Source: Candidatus Dadabacteria bacterium (GTDB taxonomy: Bacteria > Desulfobacterota_D > UBA1144 > Nemesobacterales > JADFKM01). Taken from it: a DNA stretch of 26,683 nucleotides. The position numbers and the translations under genes were made by a program. The stretch spans positions 1 through 26,683 of the forward strand of contig JADFKM010000003.1 of NCBI GenBank assembly GCA_022564935.1, read 5' to 3'. The notes below the pieces were generated by a model. That model saw nothing but the letters and a program-made list of their open reading frames with translations. It searched no databases and had not been told where the DNA came from. Positions 7,925-16,165 of this stretch are shown here, one piece after another; positions within the stretch are counted from its first letter, which is position 1; every line of letters begins with the position of its first letter.

Positions 7925-9307
7925 TCAGACTGGGTTCTTAGCTTTGGATTGAACGGCTTTTGTAAAACCGATAAGGAATGCAAAATATAGAGCATTTGCA
8001 GGAATATGGAGGTTAAAATCGGCAAGGCTATGGGTAAGTAAGGCGACAATTCCAGATAGGGCGCCAAGGCTCAGGAAAAATCTAAAATAGTCTTCCCTTT
8101 GGCAAAGCTGTTTTAGAAATCTTAATGAGGAAAATAAAAACAGGGCAAGTGCGGTAATAATTGAGAAAAAGCCCAATAGGCCGGTTTCTACTATGAGTTG
8201 CAGGTAATCGTTATGCGCATATTTATATACGACAGCTTTCTCCATGGCTTTTTTGTATAGTGGATAAATATAGCTAAAGTTTCCAAAGCCTGTTCCAAAA
8301 AGAGGAAAATCTTTGATAATGCTTAACATATCTTTCCAGACCAGGGTTCTTACAGGAGCTTCTTGCTCTATCTTTAGGAATCTTTCAAATACAGGATAGA
8401 GTCCGATCCAGAAGGCATAGAGAATTGCTGTGGCTAAGACAAATAGGATTATCCAAGATTTTTTTGCGTCCCCCCTATGAAAACCGGTGTAAGCGAGATA
8501 GAAGAAGACGAGTGATAAGAATGTACTAAAAATACCCATTCTAGACCCGGAAAGAAAAAGGGCTAGAAGTATCATAGAAAGGAGAAAAAGAAGAAGGATT
8601 TGTTTTTGAAAATTATCCGATGAAATTAAATTTTTAAGAAAGGATTTTTGTTTACTACCATTCCACTCGCCCAGTGACAGCACGTAGCCCAAGCCGAGGG
8701 GAAAAGTCATTTCAAGGAACCCAGCAAAGTGATTGTGATTTACAAAAGTTCCTGTGGAAAGAGCATCCGTAGCCGCATATTGGTAAATTCCATAAGTCGC
8801 TTCTAAAAGTGATACTCCGAGAATCGGTATAAGGAGAAGCTTAATTTTTCGGACGGTTGTAAAATGTCTTGCTATTACAAATCCAAATGCAACATATGAA
8901 AGTAAAAGCAGGGTTTCTATCCATGTGGCATGAGGATAAAGACTTATCGTGAACATACTGCTTTTACTGTTAAATCCGATGCTATCGAGCACAGCTTGGT
9001 TTTTCTTCCAAATGGCAAGGCTGTTTTGTGATACCCCACCCAGCATAAAATCTGGAAGGGGAATAATTTGAAATAAACATATAAATACGAATATAAGTAG
9101 CGGCAAGAAATTTTTTGCATTCAGGTTTAAATCGCTTTTGCTATACATTGACCAGAAGAGCCATAATATAAAAAGTATAAAAGCCTGAAGTTGTAAAACA
9201 TATCGTGCCCATGGCTCTACACTTCCTACTGGGAGAGGCGAAAAAATCAGTAGTGAAAAAGTAAATAGATAAATAAAATTTCTTAATGCGGTTCCGGATG
9301 TGATCAT
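7925..9307 (-). CDS. O-antigen ligase/polymerase family membrane protein (Wzy_C), second copy
   Basis: This 460-residue polytopic protein has about eleven hydrophobic segments. Its large periplasmic loop carries FPLFGTGFGNF, then YKYAHNDYLQLIVETGLLG, the Wzy_C signature with the conserved His. The HNDYLQ form resembles the ligase/exopolysaccharide subgroup more than the HNLYV form of the gene at 759, but polymerase and ligase cannot be separated by eye. A GAAAG site lies just before the ATG at 9305-9307. It is the most downstream - strand gene, converges with the epimerase gene, and is separated from the export operon by about 540 bp of decayed sequence, so it may have its own promoter. Confidence 0.85.
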   Translation of the reverse strand: MITSGTALRNFIYLFTFSLLIFSPLPVGSVEPWARYVLQLQAFILFILWLFWSMYSKSDLNLNAKNFLPLLIFVFICLFQIIPLPDFMLGGVSQNSLAIWKKNQAVLDSIGFNSKSSMFTISLYPHATWIETLLLLSYVAFGFVIARHFTTVRKIKLLLIPILGVSLLEATYGIYQYAATDALSTGTFVNHNHFAGFLEMTFPLGLGYVLSLGEWNGSKQKSFLKNLISSDNFQKQILLLFLLSMILLALFLSGSRMGIFSTFLSLVFFYLAYTGFHRGDAKKSWIILFVLATAILYAFWIGLYPVFERFLKIEQEAPVRTLVWKDMLSIIKDFPLFGTGFGNFSYIYPLYKKAMEKAVVYKYAHNDYLQLIVETGLLGFFSIITALALFLFSSLRFLKQLCQREDYFRFFLSLGALSGIVALLTHSLADFNLHIPANALYFAFLIGFTKAVQSKAKNPV

Positions 9308-9842
9308 CTTTCAGTGTTTCAACGACATATTTCTTATAAGCGTTATCTTTGACTAAACTTCACAATCACGATAGTAAAATAAGTAAAATTTTAGTCTATG
9401 GATAATGTTTTTAAGGTTCATAATGTTGCCGGACAGCAAAATGTAAATATTGAAATTACCCGGGATTGATATGATCTTAGATTTTTAGAATACGCTATGT
9501 GGGCATTACTATTGGGAATAGTTGTCGGTCTTTTGTTAGGGCTCCTTCTTGGCACGCTTTTGGTACGAAATAAAATTATAGAGGAAGAAGAGGTGTTGAG
9601 AAAAAATTCATCTGACGGGTAGCAGCTTTTGTGGGTTGACATAGTTACGTTCTTTGCCGGCACGTTAATGGGCTTCACAGTTGGTTGGCTGCTCTCGGTA
9701 TGGCTTGTACGCCTATCCTACGGCGGGAGACTGAAATAGTATCAAGCCTTGCCTTGAGACGTGTGTTATGCATTGGGTATGTCTCAATCCATAACTTATC
9801 TTTTCCAATGGAACGACATTCACATCAACACTCATAACTCCA
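9308..9842. other. 535-bp stretch with no intact gene of ordinary size
   Basis: The stretch separates the second Wzy_C gene from the cupin gene. Its only recognisable content is the interrupted membrane-protein frame on the + strand at 9398-9739. Bases 9740-9842 show no gene, repeat or terminator that I can support. The 90 bases 5' of the ligase start on the - strand contain a TATAAG about 30 bases upstream but no convincing -35 box. Confidence 0.6.
9398..9739 (+). pseudogene. Decayed small membrane protein with two in-frame stops
   Basis: One reading frame runs from ATG 9398 to TAG 9737-9739 (113 sense or interrupted codons). It is broken only by TGA at 9467-9469 and TAG at 9620-9622. The first part is polar (MDNVFKVHNVAGQQ). 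The middle begins MWALLLGIVVGLLLG and is one strong membrane helix followed by an acidic stretch (EEEE). The last part reads DIVTFFAGTLMGFTVGWLL and is a second helix with a basic tail. A two-helix protein with a short cytoplasmic loop is the natural reading. TGG-to-TGA and CAG-to-TAG single transitions would explain both stops. The alternative is two independent small proteins of 41 codons (9497-9622) and about 36 codons (TTG 9629-9739), but neither has a clear ribosome site. Family not recognised. Confidence 0.45.
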
Positions 9843-10184
9843 CTACTCTCTCCCATATCTATCCTCAAGCCTTACGATATCATCTATTTCAGGTGTGGAT
9901 ACCTCAAAGAGCTCAGAGTCAGCTAAAGCCGTCATACGATGTTTGGTAAAAGGAACGATCCTTAGCGATTCACTGGGGAAAAGGATAAATTTCTTTAATT
10001 CCTTACCCTGCTCTTCTATTTCAACGAATATTTCTCCCGTACGCAGGTACAAACTCTCGTCTTTGACTTTATGGTACTGGTAACTCAGGCTGTGTCCGCA
10101 CATTACATACAGGATCTTTCCTACGTATTTTTCCGTTACCGCCCACCATAATTCGTAACCCCAAGGTTTATCTACTCGTTTCAT
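9843..10184 (-). CDS. Cupin, mannose-6-phosphate isomerase type II-like
   Basis: This 113-residue single-domain cupin has the pattern of the C-terminal isomerase domain of bifunctional mannose-1-phosphate guanylyltransferase/isomerase enzymes. It shows KPWGYE (residues 6-11), LSYQYHKVKDE with candidate metal ligands His38 and Glu43, GEIFVEI, PFTKHRMTA with His82, and the ending EVSTPEIDDIVRLEDRYGR. If active it would interconvert fructose-6-phosphate and mannose-6-phosphate and so feed GDP-mannose to the epimerase encoded at 6780. Stand-alone cupins of this size are also often uncharacterised sugar-binding proteins. It lies 46 bp downstream of the NusG-like gene on the same strand and is probably the last gene of the export operon. 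Confidence 0.75.
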   Translation of the reverse strand: MKRVDKPWGYELWWAVTEKYVGKILYVMCGHSLSYQYHKVKDESLYLRTGEIFVEIEEQGKELKKFILFPSESLRIVPFTKHRMTALADSELFEVSTPEIDDIVRLEDRYGRE

Positions 10185-10230
10185 AATATTGCTAATCTTC
10201 CTAGCACTTCTAAGATTGAGTGATAAAATC

Positions 10231-10752
10231 CTAGACCAATTCCACGACCCTAATATCTACTTCAACTGAAACAGCGCGCTGGATGAAATCTATGGAGAGT
10301 ATGAGCCTGCATGCGCCCCTTTTTTCTAATATCCTCCCTCTTGTCCCTTGAAGAGGACCGTTTACAACCATAACCTCTTTTCCTTCACAAAAATAAGGGT
10401 ACGGGTCGTATTTTAATTTACTGCTCAAAAGTTCCCTTATTGCCTCGATCTGCTGAGCAGGAACCGGAACAGGGGTTCCATTTATACCGAGAATCCTGAC
10501 AATTCCAGGGGTGTTTAGAACGCTCCATCTATCCTGCAGATGGATATTAGTAAACAAGTACCCCGGGAAAAGAGGGACTTGTATCTCCTTTTTTCTATCT
10601 TTCCACTGGCTTATCACTTCTCTGAGGGGAAGAAACGTCTCTTTGCCCTTTTCACAAAGAGCCGCATTTGCCGCCTTTTCATGTCTTGATGCTGTATAGA
10701 CGGCATACCACTCTTTGTCAATACTATTAGAAAGAGAGCTTAAGTTATCCAT
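10231..10752 (-). CDS. Specialised NusG paralogue (NGN + KOW), UpxY/RfaH-like antiterminator
   Basis: This 173-residue protein has an NGN domain starting WYAVYTASRHEKAANAAL (residue 15 on), PLFPGYLF and VRILGINGTP, then a KOW domain (EVMVVNGPLQGTRGRIL, about residues 125-142) and a final Leu/Val-rich strand. It follows the arrangement of the transcription antitermination protein NusG, but it sits inside a polysaccharide operon, as UpxY in Bacteroides and LoaP/RfaH-like proteins do. It would bind RNA polymerase and improve completion of this long operon. Its start overlaps the J-domain gene by 8 bp, so the two are translationally coupled. I saw no clear ops element in the 5' leader. Housekeeping NusG is unlikely because the secE-nusG-rplK context is absent. 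Confidence 0.85.
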   Translation of the reverse strand: MDNLSSLSNSIDKEWYAVYTASRHEKAANAALCEKGKETFLPLREVISQWKDRKKEIQVPLFPGYLFTNIHLQDRWSVLNTPGIVRILGINGTPVPVPAQQIEAIRELLSSKLKYDPYPYFCEGKEVMVVNGPLQGTRGRILEKRGACRLILSIDFIQRAVSVEVDIRVVELV

Positions 10753-12673
10753 CTTCTACCCTTGTTTCTTCAACCCTGTAATTTATCTCTTTGATATGCC
10801 ACTTGTTATCCCGCCACGAGAGAATCCAGCTTATTGTTCCATTTGAACTTTTGACCCTCTGTTCACTTTTCCTTTTAAAAGTAACGACGAAATCCCCATC
10901 TATAGTTGCGCTATCTTCTTTAAAGTCGGTCTTTTTTATTTGAACGTCGTACCCCATGATTTCTAAAGAAGAAAAATTATTCCTGTAAGTGGTGAGAGTT
11001 TTTGATATTACGACTCCATTTTCTTTCGCATCGGATTCAAAAAATGAGATGAATCTATTCATATCCCTATCTTTGTAGGCCGATACGTATTCTGAAACAA
11101 AGGAAGATAAAGACGCTTTATCGGGATAAGAAGAAGGGGATTTAAGCCCCTGCTCAGAAACTTTATTAAGAAAGAGCTCACGTTCATAAATCGCTACGCT
11201 TCCCCCGCTCTCTCCTTTTCCCTTCCTTTGAAGTTTGGGCTTCAGAACATTTCCTTTCGCCACAATGGATTTTTTATCAGCACTTAGTTTAGGAAATTTT
11301 TGGCTGCTGCCCGCTTTTGCTTCTGTTATCTTATCTATTATTTCTTTCTCTAGTTGTGCCTTTTTAACTTCCTTTCCGATACCTTCATCTTGAGTGGTAT
11401 GCGGAATATCCAAAACATCACCGGTGTTTAAACGGTCGTTTCTAAGATCATTTACCTCTTTTAGGTCTTTTACCGATGTATCAAACCCCCTTGCTATCAC
11501 CTCCCTGTTATCTCCCCTTGTTACAACATATTTATTCCCCTTTATTTCCTGTTTTTCTCTCGGCATAACGACAGGTTTTTCTTCTTTTCTGATTATCTCC
11601 TTTTCTGCAATAGGCTCTTTTTTGCTTCCTACACTAAGTAAAGCCGCTTCTCCCTCTGCTTCAGATTCAGGGGGGAGCGGCTTTTGTATTACAAACATTG
11701 ACGACATTTCTCCAATTGCTTGAGCTCCGCTCTTTATATTTTCCTCCCTTTCCTTTTGAGTTTGAGTCTTCTCTTCAGCCGTTTCTGTGAAGGTAGATTT
11801 TTGCTCTGTCTGTCCATGTATGGGGGTTTCACTGCCACCGCTTACACCCATTTCCATAGCTGCTAATCCTTCAGTCCCAGAAAGTTCCCTGAACTTTGTC
11901 TCTTCTGAAAAAACACTCTCGGTGCTATATTTGGCTGGAAGAGAAGTTGCATCTTCTCGCTCCGGCTCGAGTTTCTGAAGTTTAAAAGGGTCATTTCCTT
12001 TTTGAGCCGGTGTGGAGGTAGTTTTCCACGGCAGGGCTGTGCTCTCATCACTTCTGTCTGCAATCACCCCCGTTTCTTTATAAGAGCGAAATACCAGGCC
12101 CGAACCCCAGAGGTATAGAATAAGGAAAAAAACAACAAGAGCGGGTGAGATCGAATAGATCAGTTTCTTGGGGACTGCTATCGTCCAAAAGTCCTTAACC
12201 ACAACGGGCAACTGTGGAGGACGCTTTGCTTCGTATTCGCTTCTTTTTAATGGATTTCCCAATACGCTATAAGCTTCATTTAACTTTTTTGTAATCTCTA
12301 GTCCCAACTCACCCGCTTTATCCGGGTGTTTGGTTTTCATATGAAGTAGCCAAGCTTTTCGAATCTCTTCGGCTGATGCAGAGGGCAGGACACCTAAGAT
12401 TTTGTAGTAATCTTCTTCCGGCTCTTCCGGGGCAAGGTAAGAAAGGACAGCCTTTGCCTGCTTGACAATAAACTGCTCGCTTACCATTTTATCACTTGCT
12501 ACTTTTTTTATCAGCTTGTAATTGGGGGAATACTCTCCCCTGGATATATCTTTAAGTAGAGAGTAAAAGTAGACTGTATCCGTCGAAAATCCCCTTATGA
12601 GCTCTCTTATATCTTTTGACCTTACGAGCTCCTCAATTACTTTTTCGAATTCCTTTCTATCTACTTTGAGCAT
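10745..12673 (-). CDS. J-domain / transmembrane / LysM / NTF2-like fusion protein
   Basis: The product is 642 residues from the ATG at 12671-12673 (a TTG 15 bases earlier is also in frame). Residues 1-80 are helical and unrecognised. Residues 86-151 form a J domain: EEDYYKILGV, the catalytic-type HPD tripeptide at 116-118, and KKLNEAYSVLGNP. A single membrane helix follows at about 170-192. A long low-complexity, charged linker (about 200-375) leads to a LysM-like repeat at 381-425 (KYVVTRGDN, then LNTGDVLDIP). The C-terminal 520-635 is an NTF2/SnoaL-like fold resembling domains attached to peptidoglycan proteins. Predicted topology puts the J domain in the cytoplasm and LysM in the periplasm. 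The J domain would recruit DnaK and the LysM would hold peptidoglycan. The gene lies between TPR and NusG-like genes and overlaps both, so a role in assembling or regulating the export complex is inferred. Confidence 0.8.
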   Translation of the reverse strand: MLKVDRKEFEKVIEELVRSKDIRELIRGFSTDTVYFYSLLKDISRGEYSPNYKLIKKVASDKMVSEQFIVKQAKAVLSYLAPEEPEEDYYKILGVLPSASAEEIRKAWLLHMKTKHPDKAGELGLEITKKLNEAYSVLGNPLKRSEYEAKRPPQLPVVVKDFWTIAVPKKLIYSISPALVVFFLILYLWGSGLVFRSYKETGVIADRSDESTALPWKTTSTPAQKGNDPFKLQKLEPEREDATSLPAKYSTESVFSEETKFRELSGTEGLAAMEMGVSGGSETPIHGQTEQKSTFTETAEEKTQTQKEREENIKSGAQAIGEMSSMFVIQKPLPPESEAEGEAALLSVGSKKEPIAEKEIIRKEEKPVVMPREKQEIKGNKYVVTRGDNREVIARGFDTSVKDLKEVNDLRNDRLNTGDVLDIPHTTQDEGIGKEVKKAQLEKEIIDKITEAKAGSSQKFPKLSADKKSIVAKGNVLKPKLQRKGKGESGGSVAIYERELFLNKVSEQGLKSPSSYPDKASLSSFVSEYVSAYKDRDMNRFISFFESDAKENGVVISKTLTTYRNNFSSLEIMGYDVQIKKTDFKEDSATIDGDFVVTFKRKSEQRVKSSNGTISWILSWRDNKWHIKEINYRVEETRVEDG

Positions 12674-13904
12674 TTGCGTTGGTCTCAACCTTAAACAGTT
12701 TTACGTCATCCACCCACACGGTGCCAGAAATAAATCTATCAAGCCTGGTGCTTCTATAGCGCCGTAGCCTTGCCACGACGGAGTTGCAATCAGAAGGGGT
12801 ATGGAACGCGAGCCGAACCGTTTTCCACTCATTTGTTCCCGTAAGGGGCTCTGATGATTTTCTCATCCCACCTTTAGGGTAGCAGGAGACTTCCCAGCTT
12901 ATGCCGTTTCTAGTTGTAATGCCGCGGGTAGCAATTTCGGAAGTAAAGAGATAATCAGAGCGAGGATGGATAGGAATTACCTGTGATACGTGATAAAAAT
13001 CAACGTTGTGCTTGCCGTCAAATGTTATCCTTAATGAGCGATCTCCCTGAAACCTCTCTCTCCTGTCAAGCTCGATGCCCACTCCCTTTGCTTTCCCCAT
13101 CCTCCAATCAAAACCCCTGCCTAAGGGCTCGTTCTCAAAACCGCCGTTCCAGACAATCGAATCATCATCTCTCTCCCTAAACATCTCGCGCCAGATCGAA
13201 AAAGCCTCCAACCCCCTATCTTTCCTTATAAGAAAATCCACGTAATGAAGGGCAGCGGCGTCCGAGACCACCCCCCTCTTCTTCATCCTTTCCCATACAG
13301 GAAAGGTCGCATCCAGTCTGTCTTTTGAAATTAAATAACCAAGATAACTTGGAAGAATCCCATCAGTTACCACCTTACCCAGAATCAGCTCCGGATCATC
13401 GATAAGCTGCCAAGAGATATCAAAAACCCTCCCCCTTCTTCCCGGGTCCGCTTTGGCAATCACTCTAAGACCCCGGATGGCTAGGGATGTATTTCCAAGC
13501 CTTAAAGCAAGGATAGAACCTTCCCAAACGTTGCCGATAGATGATGGAGCAAGGTCAAAAGCCCTATTAAGGGCAGCCTGAGCTCTTTGCTCATCGCCGT
13601 CTTCAATAAACATTTCTGCAAGACCCAGCCACGCCGGGGCAAGCTGAGGATTGTGGTAAAGAGAGTTAAAGTACGAAGCCTTAGCTTTATCCTCATCTCC
13701 TATCATGAGCATGTGGTAAACCCTTGCCAGACGAAAATTAAGCGCCGCATCTTTTGGATTTAAAACCAAGCTCCTTTCCATAGAGCCTACGTCCGTTTCC
13801 CTTAAGAGAAAGGCGGCAAGCCCAACCCTTGCGGTCTCCGCAACAAGAAAAATACTAAGTGCGAGGAAAACGAATCTTCTTCCTTTCCTTACCCAACTCA
13901 GCAC
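12657..13904 (-). CDS. Membrane-anchored TPR protein with C-terminal jelly-roll domain
   Basis: No family name fits the whole protein. From the GTG at 13902-13904 it has 415 residues: a basic N-terminus and one membrane helix (about 10-32), TPR-like helical repeats (about 50-155, e.g. AALNFRLARVYHML and APAWLGLAEMFIEDGD), more helical repeats to about 245, and then a beta-rich domain from about 252. The last begins NGGFENEPLGRGFDW and ends VWVDDVKLF, the pattern of CBM4/9-type galactose-binding folds. It may scaffold the export complex and touch the polysaccharide. ATG starts at 13925 and 13949 are also possible. Every candidate overlaps the end of the tyrosine-kinase gene by 50 bp or more, and none has a good ribosome site, so translation is probably coupled. 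The 3' end overlaps the J-domain gene. Confidence 0.75.
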   Translation of the reverse strand: MLSWVRKGRRFVFLALSIFLVAETARVGLAAFLLRETDVGSMERSLVLNPKDAALNFRLARVYHMLMIGDEDKAKASYFNSLYHNPQLAPAWLGLAEMFIEDGDEQRAQAALNRAFDLAPSSIGNVWEGSILALRLGNTSLAIRGLRVIAKADPGRRGRVFDISWQLIDDPELILGKVVTDGILPSYLGYLISKDRLDATFPVWERMKKRGVVSDAAALHYVDFLIRKDRGLEAFSIWREMFRERDDDSIVWNGGFENEPLGRGFDWRMGKAKGVGIELDRRERFQGDRSLRITFDGKHNVDFYHVSQVIPIHPRSDYLFTSEIATRGITTRNGISWEVSCYPKGGMRKSSEPLTGTNEWKTVRLAFHTPSDCNSVVARLRRYRSTRLDRFISGTVWVDDVKLFKVETNANAQSR

Positions 13905-16137
13905 CGGAGTAATAATAGTAGCCATAATGATATTTATACCGTCTTGCATCGACTCTATTTACAACAGCACCGACAATGCTTCCTCTTACCTTTGATATTG
14001 CCTCTATGCTACTTTGGAGCGCCCCTCTTTGAGTAATCCCGACGCTTGTTACGATCAGAACACCGTCTGCCAAACCGGATAGAAGCCGTGAATCGGCAAA
14101 GCCCATAATTGGAGCTGTATCGAGAAGTACATAGTCGTATTCTTGAGTAAGAACCTCCAGCAGCTCCCTAACTCTCTTACTGCCGAGGAGCTCAGCAGGG
14201 TTTGGCGGGATAGGGCCCGAGGGTATTATATCCAGACCATCTATTCCAGTTTGATGAATCACGCCCGGAAGCCCCATTTCCCCGGTTAGATAGGTGCTAA
14301 GGCCAAAGCGGTTTCCGTTATTTAAATAGATCGTATGCAGCCTTGGATTCCTAAGGTCCGCATCTATCAGAACCACCCTGTGTCCGGATTGGATCATCGA
14401 AAGAGCAAGATTTGACGCTGTAGTGGTTTTCCCTTCTGTGGGATGAGCGCTTGTTATCAGAATGGATTTCAGGGGAGAATCAGGAAATGAGTACATAATA
14501 GCGGTTCTTACAACTCTAAAAGCCTCTGCAATTGATGATTTCGGATTTAGGTAAACGGCTTTTTCAATGTCTGGCATCTCCTGTTCGCTGGCAAGCGGGA
14601 TAGCACCTAAGAATGGAAGAGCAAATTTCCTTTTAATCTCATCTTCGTCTTTTATCGTGGTGTCAAAATGCTCAAAGGCAAATGCCAGAAAAACTCCGCC
14701 CATAAGCCCCATTAAGGTTGCAAGGAGAAGGTTAAGCTTTATGTTTGGCTTATACGGTACGAGTGGTGTCTCGGCGTAATCTACAACCTGTATATTAGTT
14801 GCTCTGATTCCCGAAGTCACCTCGGTTTCTTTAAGCCTTTGAAGCAGGTTCTGATATATGGATTTATTTGTCTCTACTTCTCGGTCAAGAATCTTATACT
14901 GTACCGTCTGCTCATTTAGTTCCATAACACGCCTTTTCTGCTCCTGAGCTCTTTGACTTAAAAGATTGTCCTTCCTAAGGGCCGTTTGGTAGTCTTTCCT
15001 TATGCTTTTTGCAATTCCATCTATACGCTCATTTATGTCTTTTTTAATTCTTCCAAGCTGAGCAGCGAGCTGCTTTACATCCGGGTAGTCTTCATCGAAT
15101 ATTACTGTCAGATTGTCATACTGGGACTTAAGCTTCGTATATCCTTCATTTAGCGCCTGTATCGAGAGGTCACTTATCACCTGGGGTAGATACGCATAAT
15201 CGCCGGCCTGCACCTCTCTATAGAGCGCTTCTCTTGCCAGCCTTTCCGTCTCCGCTTCGGTTGAAGCTCTGTTCAGTTCGGCAAGCAGCTTGTATGTAAG
15301 GTTAAAGTTTTCGTCTAAGGAAACTATATCCTTATCTTTAGCAAACTTATTAAGTTCTTCCTCCGCCCTTTCAAGTTTTGCCTTAACCTGCTGAAGCTGT
15401 TTTTCCAAAAAGTTCCTGGCAGCCTTTGTCGCCTCGACCTTTCTGTCTAAAACCCACTCAATGTACTTATCAACAAGGGTATTCGCTACAGTGGCAGAAA
15501 GCTCGGGGTCTGTGCTGTCGAAGATAACCTCAACCAGCCTCGATTTTCTATCGGGCTTTATTTTTACACCGTCTAAGAATGAGTCTACTAACTTCTTCTC
15601 TTTGATAAGCTCTTTTTTTTCTGCTCCTTCTGGGTCTGTGCTGTTATTTAATGAAAGAATCCTAGCGATCGGATTTTTCATAAAAGACATAAGACCAAGT
15701 TCGCCATCCTGGTGTGCCGCAAATGCGGGATGAGTATCGAGCTGGAGTGTTGTTACAACCTCTTTAGCCAGTGACCTGCTTTTTAGGAGCTTAAACTGCG
15801 TTTCGTAGAACTCTCTTTGCCGTGGTTCTACCGCCAACACCTCTTCAAAAGAAATTATTTTGGGGGTTTCAGGGGATATTTCTATCGTAGCTTCGGCCCT
15901 GTATATTTTGTCCATCAGCAAGGACGCAATAGTCACGGTTACGATCGCTATAACGAGTGAGGATATCACAATCCACTTCCTCCTAAGGATAACTTCCACA
16001 TAATCCTTAAGGCTAAGCTCTTCTTCCCCATAGCCCTCATAATCCCTTCGCACCTCAGCGGCTAAGAGGCGATCTTCTCTCTCTTTTAATTCATCTCTTT
16101 TATATTCAGTAAGATCTTTTTTATTTTCGTCTTCCAC
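13855..16137 (-). CDS. Wzc-type polysaccharide co-polymerase with fused BY-kinase
   Basis: This 760-residue protein has the full Wzc order. A Wzz domain starts after a charged cytoplasmic N-terminus, with TM1 at about 55-74. A long periplasmic coiled coil (about 230-450) is followed by the Pro-rich LVPYKPN and TM2 (about 468-488). The cytoplasmic kinase has SAHPTEGKTTT (P-loop, 563-573), VVLIDADLR (Walker A', 588-595) and YVLLDTAPI (Walker B, 669-677). The tail holds seven tyrosines at 734-743, the autophosphorylation cluster. Such proteins set chain length and couple polymerisation to export through Wza. The start is GTG, with GGGGG about 11 bases upstream; 28 bp separate it from the wza-like gene. 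The tyrosine tail also encodes the N-terminus of the next gene. Confidence 0.9.
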   Translation of the reverse strand: MEDENKKDLTEYKRDELKEREDRLLAAEVRRDYEGYGEEELSLKDYVEVILRRKWIVISSLVIAIVTVTIASLLMDKIYRAEATIEISPETPKIISFEEVLAVEPRQREFYETQFKLLKSRSLAKEVVTTLQLDTHPAFAAHQDGELGLMSFMKNPIARILSLNNSTDPEGAEKKELIKEKKLVDSFLDGVKIKPDRKSRLVEVIFDSTDPELSATVANTLVDKYIEWVLDRKVEATKAARNFLEKQLQQVKAKLERAEEELNKFAKDKDIVSLDENFNLTYKLLAELNRASTEAETERLAREALYREVQAGDYAYLPQVISDLSIQALNEGYTKLKSQYDNLTVIFDEDYPDVKQLAAQLGRIKKDINERIDGIAKSIRKDYQTALRKDNLLSQRAQEQKRRVMELNEQTVQYKILDREVETNKSIYQNLLQRLKETEVTSGIRATNIQVVDYAETPLVPYKPNIKLNLLLATLMGLMGGVFLAFAFEHFDTTIKDEDEIKRKFALPFLGAIPLASEQEMPDIEKAVYLNPKSSIAEAFRVVRTAIMYSFPDSPLKSILITSAHPTEGKTTTASNLALSMIQSGHRVVLIDADLRNPRLHTIYLNNGNRFGLSTYLTGEMGLPGVIHQTGIDGLDIIPSGPIPPNPAELLGSKRVRELLEVLTQEYDYVLLDTAPIMGFADSRLLSGLADGVLIVTSVGITQRGALQSSIEAISKVRGSIVGAVVNRVDARRYKYHYGYYYYSGAELGKERKKIRFPRT

Positions 16138-16165
16138 TAAAAAGCAGCCCCCTTAGATAAAATTC

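Noticed and set aside
9418-9678. An 86-codon - strand frame in the decayed region
   Set aside because: It lies opposite the + strand frame that shows coherent membrane helices. Its own translation is low in structure, rich in Ser, Asn and Pro, and without a ribosome site.
2997-9739. Stop-codon recoding (TAG or TGA read as an amino acid) as the reason for the three interrupted frames
   Set aside because: Intact neighbours end normally with TAG (WecG-like, Wzc-like) and TGA (GT2, GT4), and only genes that also look truncated or marginal are affected. Simple decay is enough.
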